A stretch of 55,859 bases of DNA, taken from positions 4,627 through 60,485 of the forward strand of contig JAHDHW010000013.1 of assembly GCA_020631105.1 (NCBI GenBank), given 5' to 3'. The stretch's first letter is position 1. Each line of letters begins with the position of its first letter. The position numbers and the translations under genes were made by a program. Origin of the DNA: Saprospiraceae bacterium (lineage in GTDB: Bacteria > Bacteroidota > Bacteroidia > Chitinophagales > Saprospiraceae). Of the stretch, positions 54,002-55,859 are shown piece after piece. Below the pieces are notes generated by a model that was not told the DNA's origin, searched no databases, and was given only the letters and a program-made list of their open reading frames with translations.

Positions 54002-54961
54002 ATGTCAAGAAGAACACAACAACTATTTAGTTTGTCCCTGCTGGACTTACTAACTAGTGCCCTCGGCGCTGTGATCTTCCTTTTTATCATAACACCAAAA
54101 GGAGGAGCCTCCGCGTCGTCGGATCGACAAGCGATGGTATTTTTTGATACCACGCTCATGAAAATTCACGGAGAATTACCGGATAGTCTAATGAGTAAAA
54201 TGGCGGGCGATACCATGCAAGTCGTTCTCATGGCTTATAAAGAAGATCCTCAGGCTGAAGAACTGGTCAGAGCAGAAGCAAAGAAACGTGCTGCTGAACG
54301 CGCCAAAGCAGAAGCCATGGCCAAAGCTGAGGCAGAAGCCAGAGCTAAAGAATTAGCATTAGCAGAAGCAAAAGCAAACAAGCGGCCTGCACCAACACCC
54401 GTAAAGGACAAACCGGCTCCAACACCAAAGCCGACGCCTACTCCAAAACCGGAACCTAAGCCAGAGCCAAAGCCAACGCCACCAGCTCCAAAACCGAAAC
54501 CTACTTCAAAGCCTAGCTACACAGGTAGCGGACCTTCGGTTCCTGCGAATGTTTCATTCGAAGTAAACTGGAAAGACAAGGATGATAATATTGATCTCTT
54601 TGTTTGTAAAGGTGGAGATTGTGTATATGGTGGTCGAAAGAAAGATCGAGATGTGGGTAACTGGGATAGTGGTAAATCCCGAAACCGAATTTTTGGAAAT
54701 GACTTACGTACGAATCAGGAAGCTGTTCGACAATTTGACAAGATTATTCCAGGAGACTACAAAATATATGTCCAGTTTAAGGACAGTAAGAGTAATCGGA
54801 CATCAGTCGATGTAAATGGGCTGATTTACACTAAAGATCCAAAGACCTCGAAAGAAAGAGGAGAGTCTTTTGTGAAGAAGATCGCTCAAGGAAAAGGTCG
54901 CGTACATATCGCTACCGTTTCGATCAAAGCAGATGGTTCATATACCATGCGAAAGCCCTAA
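54002..54961 (+). CDS. MotB/ExbD-like stator protein with TonB-like linker and DUF2135-like end
   Basis: A 319-residue protein; I chose the ATG at 54002 because a single transmembrane helix then starts near residue 12 (LLDLLTSALGAVIFLFI), with Asp15 placed as in proton-conducting ExbD/MotB helices. It continues with an Ala/Glu/Lys-rich helix (about 80-125), a Pro/Lys linker (about 126-170, PKPEPKPEPKP) as in TonB, and a C-terminal beta domain (about 175-319: FEVNWKDKDDNIDLFVCKGG, IIPGDYKIYVQF). The last resembles DUF2135/YfaP-like modules, in place of an OmpA-type peptidoglycan-binding domain. The adjacent MotA/TolQ-like gene would supply the partner. Function unknown. Confidence 0.65.
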   Translation: MSRRTQQLFSLSLLDLLTSALGAVIFLFIITPKGGASASSDRQAMVFFDTTLMKIHGELPDSLMSKMAGDTMQVVLMAYKEDPQAEELVRAEAKKRAAERAKAEAMAKAEAEARAKELALAEAKANKRPAPTPVKDKPAPTPKPTPTPKPEPKPEPKPTPPAPKPKPTSKPSYTGSGPSVPANVSFEVNWKDKDDNIDLFVCKGGDCVYGGRKKDRDVGNWDSGKSRNRIFGNDLRTNQEAVRQFDKIIPGDYKIYVQFKDSKSNRTSVDVNGLIYTKDPKTSKERGESFVKKIAQGKGRVHIATVSIKADGSYTMRKP

Positions 54962-55013
54962 GGGAATATAGTTCCACAGGCAAATTTATTATTCAACTTT
55001 AAAATTAATCGTC

Positions 55014-55772
55014 ATGTTAAATACAAAGCGTTTTCAAATCATCTTAAGTATGGGCGCAGCCCTGGGTATCTGGTTATTATTAATATTCATGGGTTCGATG
55101 TCCGCTGAAGGATCGGGGTTTCAACGAGTGATTGAGTTGCTGGGCGGGACCTCCAAAGGATATATTCAAGTGCTCATCTACGGTGTTTTTATCTATAGCT
55201 TATTCGAACTTTTGAATAAAAGAAAAGCACTTCGTGCACAATACCAGGCCTTCAATTATGGATTATTACCAGAGCAGGATCAGTTGGTACTGACACCGGA
55301 AGAGGTGGCTCAAATTAAATTGAATACGATCAATCTTGAACGTGGAGGTCAATTCTCTATGGTCGGAGATTTTATCAAGAAAGCTTGTACACAATATCGT
55401 AATGAACAAAATGTAGGAGAGACCTTACAGGTTTTCAATACGCAGGTAAACAACAGTAAGGAAGAGATGGAAAGTGACCTGGAAATTATCCGCTATCTAT
55501 TGGGAGCAATTATCTCTCTTGGGTTTATCGGTACCTTATTAGGATTGTCGACTTCTATCGGAATGTCGCACCTGGCAAAAACTGCGGAAGGAATGCCTGA
55601 AATTACCCGAAGCCTTAACCTTGCATTCGATACGACTTTGGTTGCTTTGTTGGCAGGATTAGTACTTAACTTTTTCTACCACCGCTACCTCAAAGATATG
55701 GATACCTTTTACTCTCGTTCAAAGTCTTATATAATCAATAATTTGATTAGTCGAATCTATCAGCCAGCATAG
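55014..55772 (+). CDS. MotA/TolQ/ExbB-like proton-channel protein
   Basis: A 252-residue inner-membrane protein with four hydrophobic helices: about 9-29, 48-67, 158-182 (LGAIISLGFIGTLLGLSTSI) and 205-225 (FDTTLVALLAGLVLNFFYH). The spacing and the GFIGTLLGL...AFDTTLVALLAGL pattern are characteristic of the MotA/TolQ/ExbB stator family, including the small-residue-rich last two helices. It should form a pentameric proton-driven stator with the ExbD-like protein encoded 52 bases upstream. The process driven is unknown; no GldL/GldM, TonB or OmpA-like genes are in the window. Complete within the window. Confidence 0.82.
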   Translation: MLNTKRFQIILSMGAALGIWLLLIFMGSMSAEGSGFQRVIELLGGTSKGYIQVLIYGVFIYSLFELLNKRKALRAQYQAFNYGLLPEQDQLVLTPEEVAQIKLNTINLERGGQFSMVGDFIKKACTQYRNEQNVGETLQVFNTQVNNSKEEMESDLEIIRYLLGAIISLGFIGTLLGLSTSIGMSHLAKTAEGMPEITRSLNLAFDTTLVALLAGLVLNFFYHRYLKDMDTFYSRSKSYIINNLISRIYQPA

Positions 55773-55806
55773 GTAGGTTCAAAAGAGAAAGTTAGTTAGT
55801 TAAAAT

Positions 55807-55846
55807 GTGAGCAGGCGAACGAATAATTTCAAGTTCCCCTGCTCAC
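55807..55846 (+). terminator. Hairpin after the MotA/TolQ-like gene
   Basis: GTGAGCAGGCGAAC (55807-55820) pairs with GTTCCCCTGCTCAC (55833-55846), with one mismatch, around a 12-base loop. No T-run is seen before the window ends. It could end the unit or lie between operon genes. Confidence 0.5.
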
Positions 55847-55859
55847 CCTCCCACTAACC

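Noticed and set aside
53639-55772. Zorya-type anti-phage system
   Set aside because: The stator-like pair is reminiscent of ZorA/ZorB, but there is no helicase or nuclease partner, and the MotB-like protein lacks an OmpA-type domain.
1-55859. CRISPR array, rRNA, tRNA, prophage or insertion sequence
   Set aside because: I saw no regularly spaced short repeats, no cloverleaf or rRNA signatures, and no transposase, integrase or phage structural motifs.

Overview
The window looks like a chromosomal segment of a Bacteroidota bacterium, possibly of the Saprospiria/Lewinella type (class is a low-confidence guess). The evidence is: type IX secretion (T9SS) C-terminal sorting domains on three large secreted proteins; many Cys-lipoproteins; a 287-residue primary-type sigma factor without region 1.1; a Reg_prop/Y_Y_Y sensor kinase; DUF1800/DUF1501 and DUF4331 families; and promoter elements of the Bacteroidota form TAnnTTTG. 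I see no rRNA, tRNA, phage, insertion sequence or CRISPR array. The content is mostly housekeeping and accessory chromosomal genes in short operons, many ending in clear hairpin terminators.

Layout. 1-540: gene-free, with diverged repeats. 0.5-2.6 kb: two lipoproteins. 2.6-3.9 kb: a two-gene arsenic operon (arsenate reductase and aquaporin). 4-5 kb: a Gfo/Idh/MocA oxidoreductase. 5.3-8.9 kb: a NarL-type two-component system. 8.9-10.6 kb: an NTF2-like protein, a CzcN-like methyltransferase and a Fur-family repressor. 10.7-13.5 kb: a DUF4331/DUF4331-like/TPR operon. 13.7-15.8 kb: pirin and an AlkC-type DNA glycosylase. 16-17.1 kb: sigma factor and ribosomal protein S21. 17.4 kb: MarR. 18.2-23.2 kb: DUF1800, DUF1501 and a secreted endonuclease/exonuclease/phosphatase protein. 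23.5-26.1 kb: a GT4/GH57 alpha-glucan pair. 26.4-30.5 kb: a FIST protein and a hybrid histidine kinase. 30.5-33.3 kb: NudK, a second pirin and an AraC regulator. 33.4-40.5 kb: a 2376-residue SdrD-type surface protein. 40.9-43.9 kb: a ribose/nucleoside operon. 43.9-45.5 kb: an OmpR-type two-component system. 45.7-46.7 kb: a DksA-like protein and a likely 48-residue gene. 47-50.5 kb: a tightly overlapping operon of two ATP-grasp-type ligases and an aspartoacylase-family enzyme. 50.5-52.4 kb: a zinc/cadmium-type P-type ATPase. 52.8-55.8 kb: an outer-membrane barrel, a double zinc ribbon, and a MotB/ExbD-like plus MotA/TolQ-like stator pair that may continue past the window.

How they work together. 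The best regulatory observation is a matching promoter/operator layout in front of the CzcN-like gene (10139-10174) and the P-type ATPase 42 kb away (52460-52495). Both have a TGCAA...TTGCA inverted repeat exactly 13 bases from TACTTTTG. This points to one metal regulon, plausibly run by the Fur-family gene next to the CzcN-like gene. The most plausible little-described systems are the ATP-grasp/ATP-grasp/AstE operon (possible synthesis of an unknown amide- or peptide-linked metabolite) and the stator pair whose periplasmic end carries a DUF2135-like domain instead of a peptidoglycan-binding domain.
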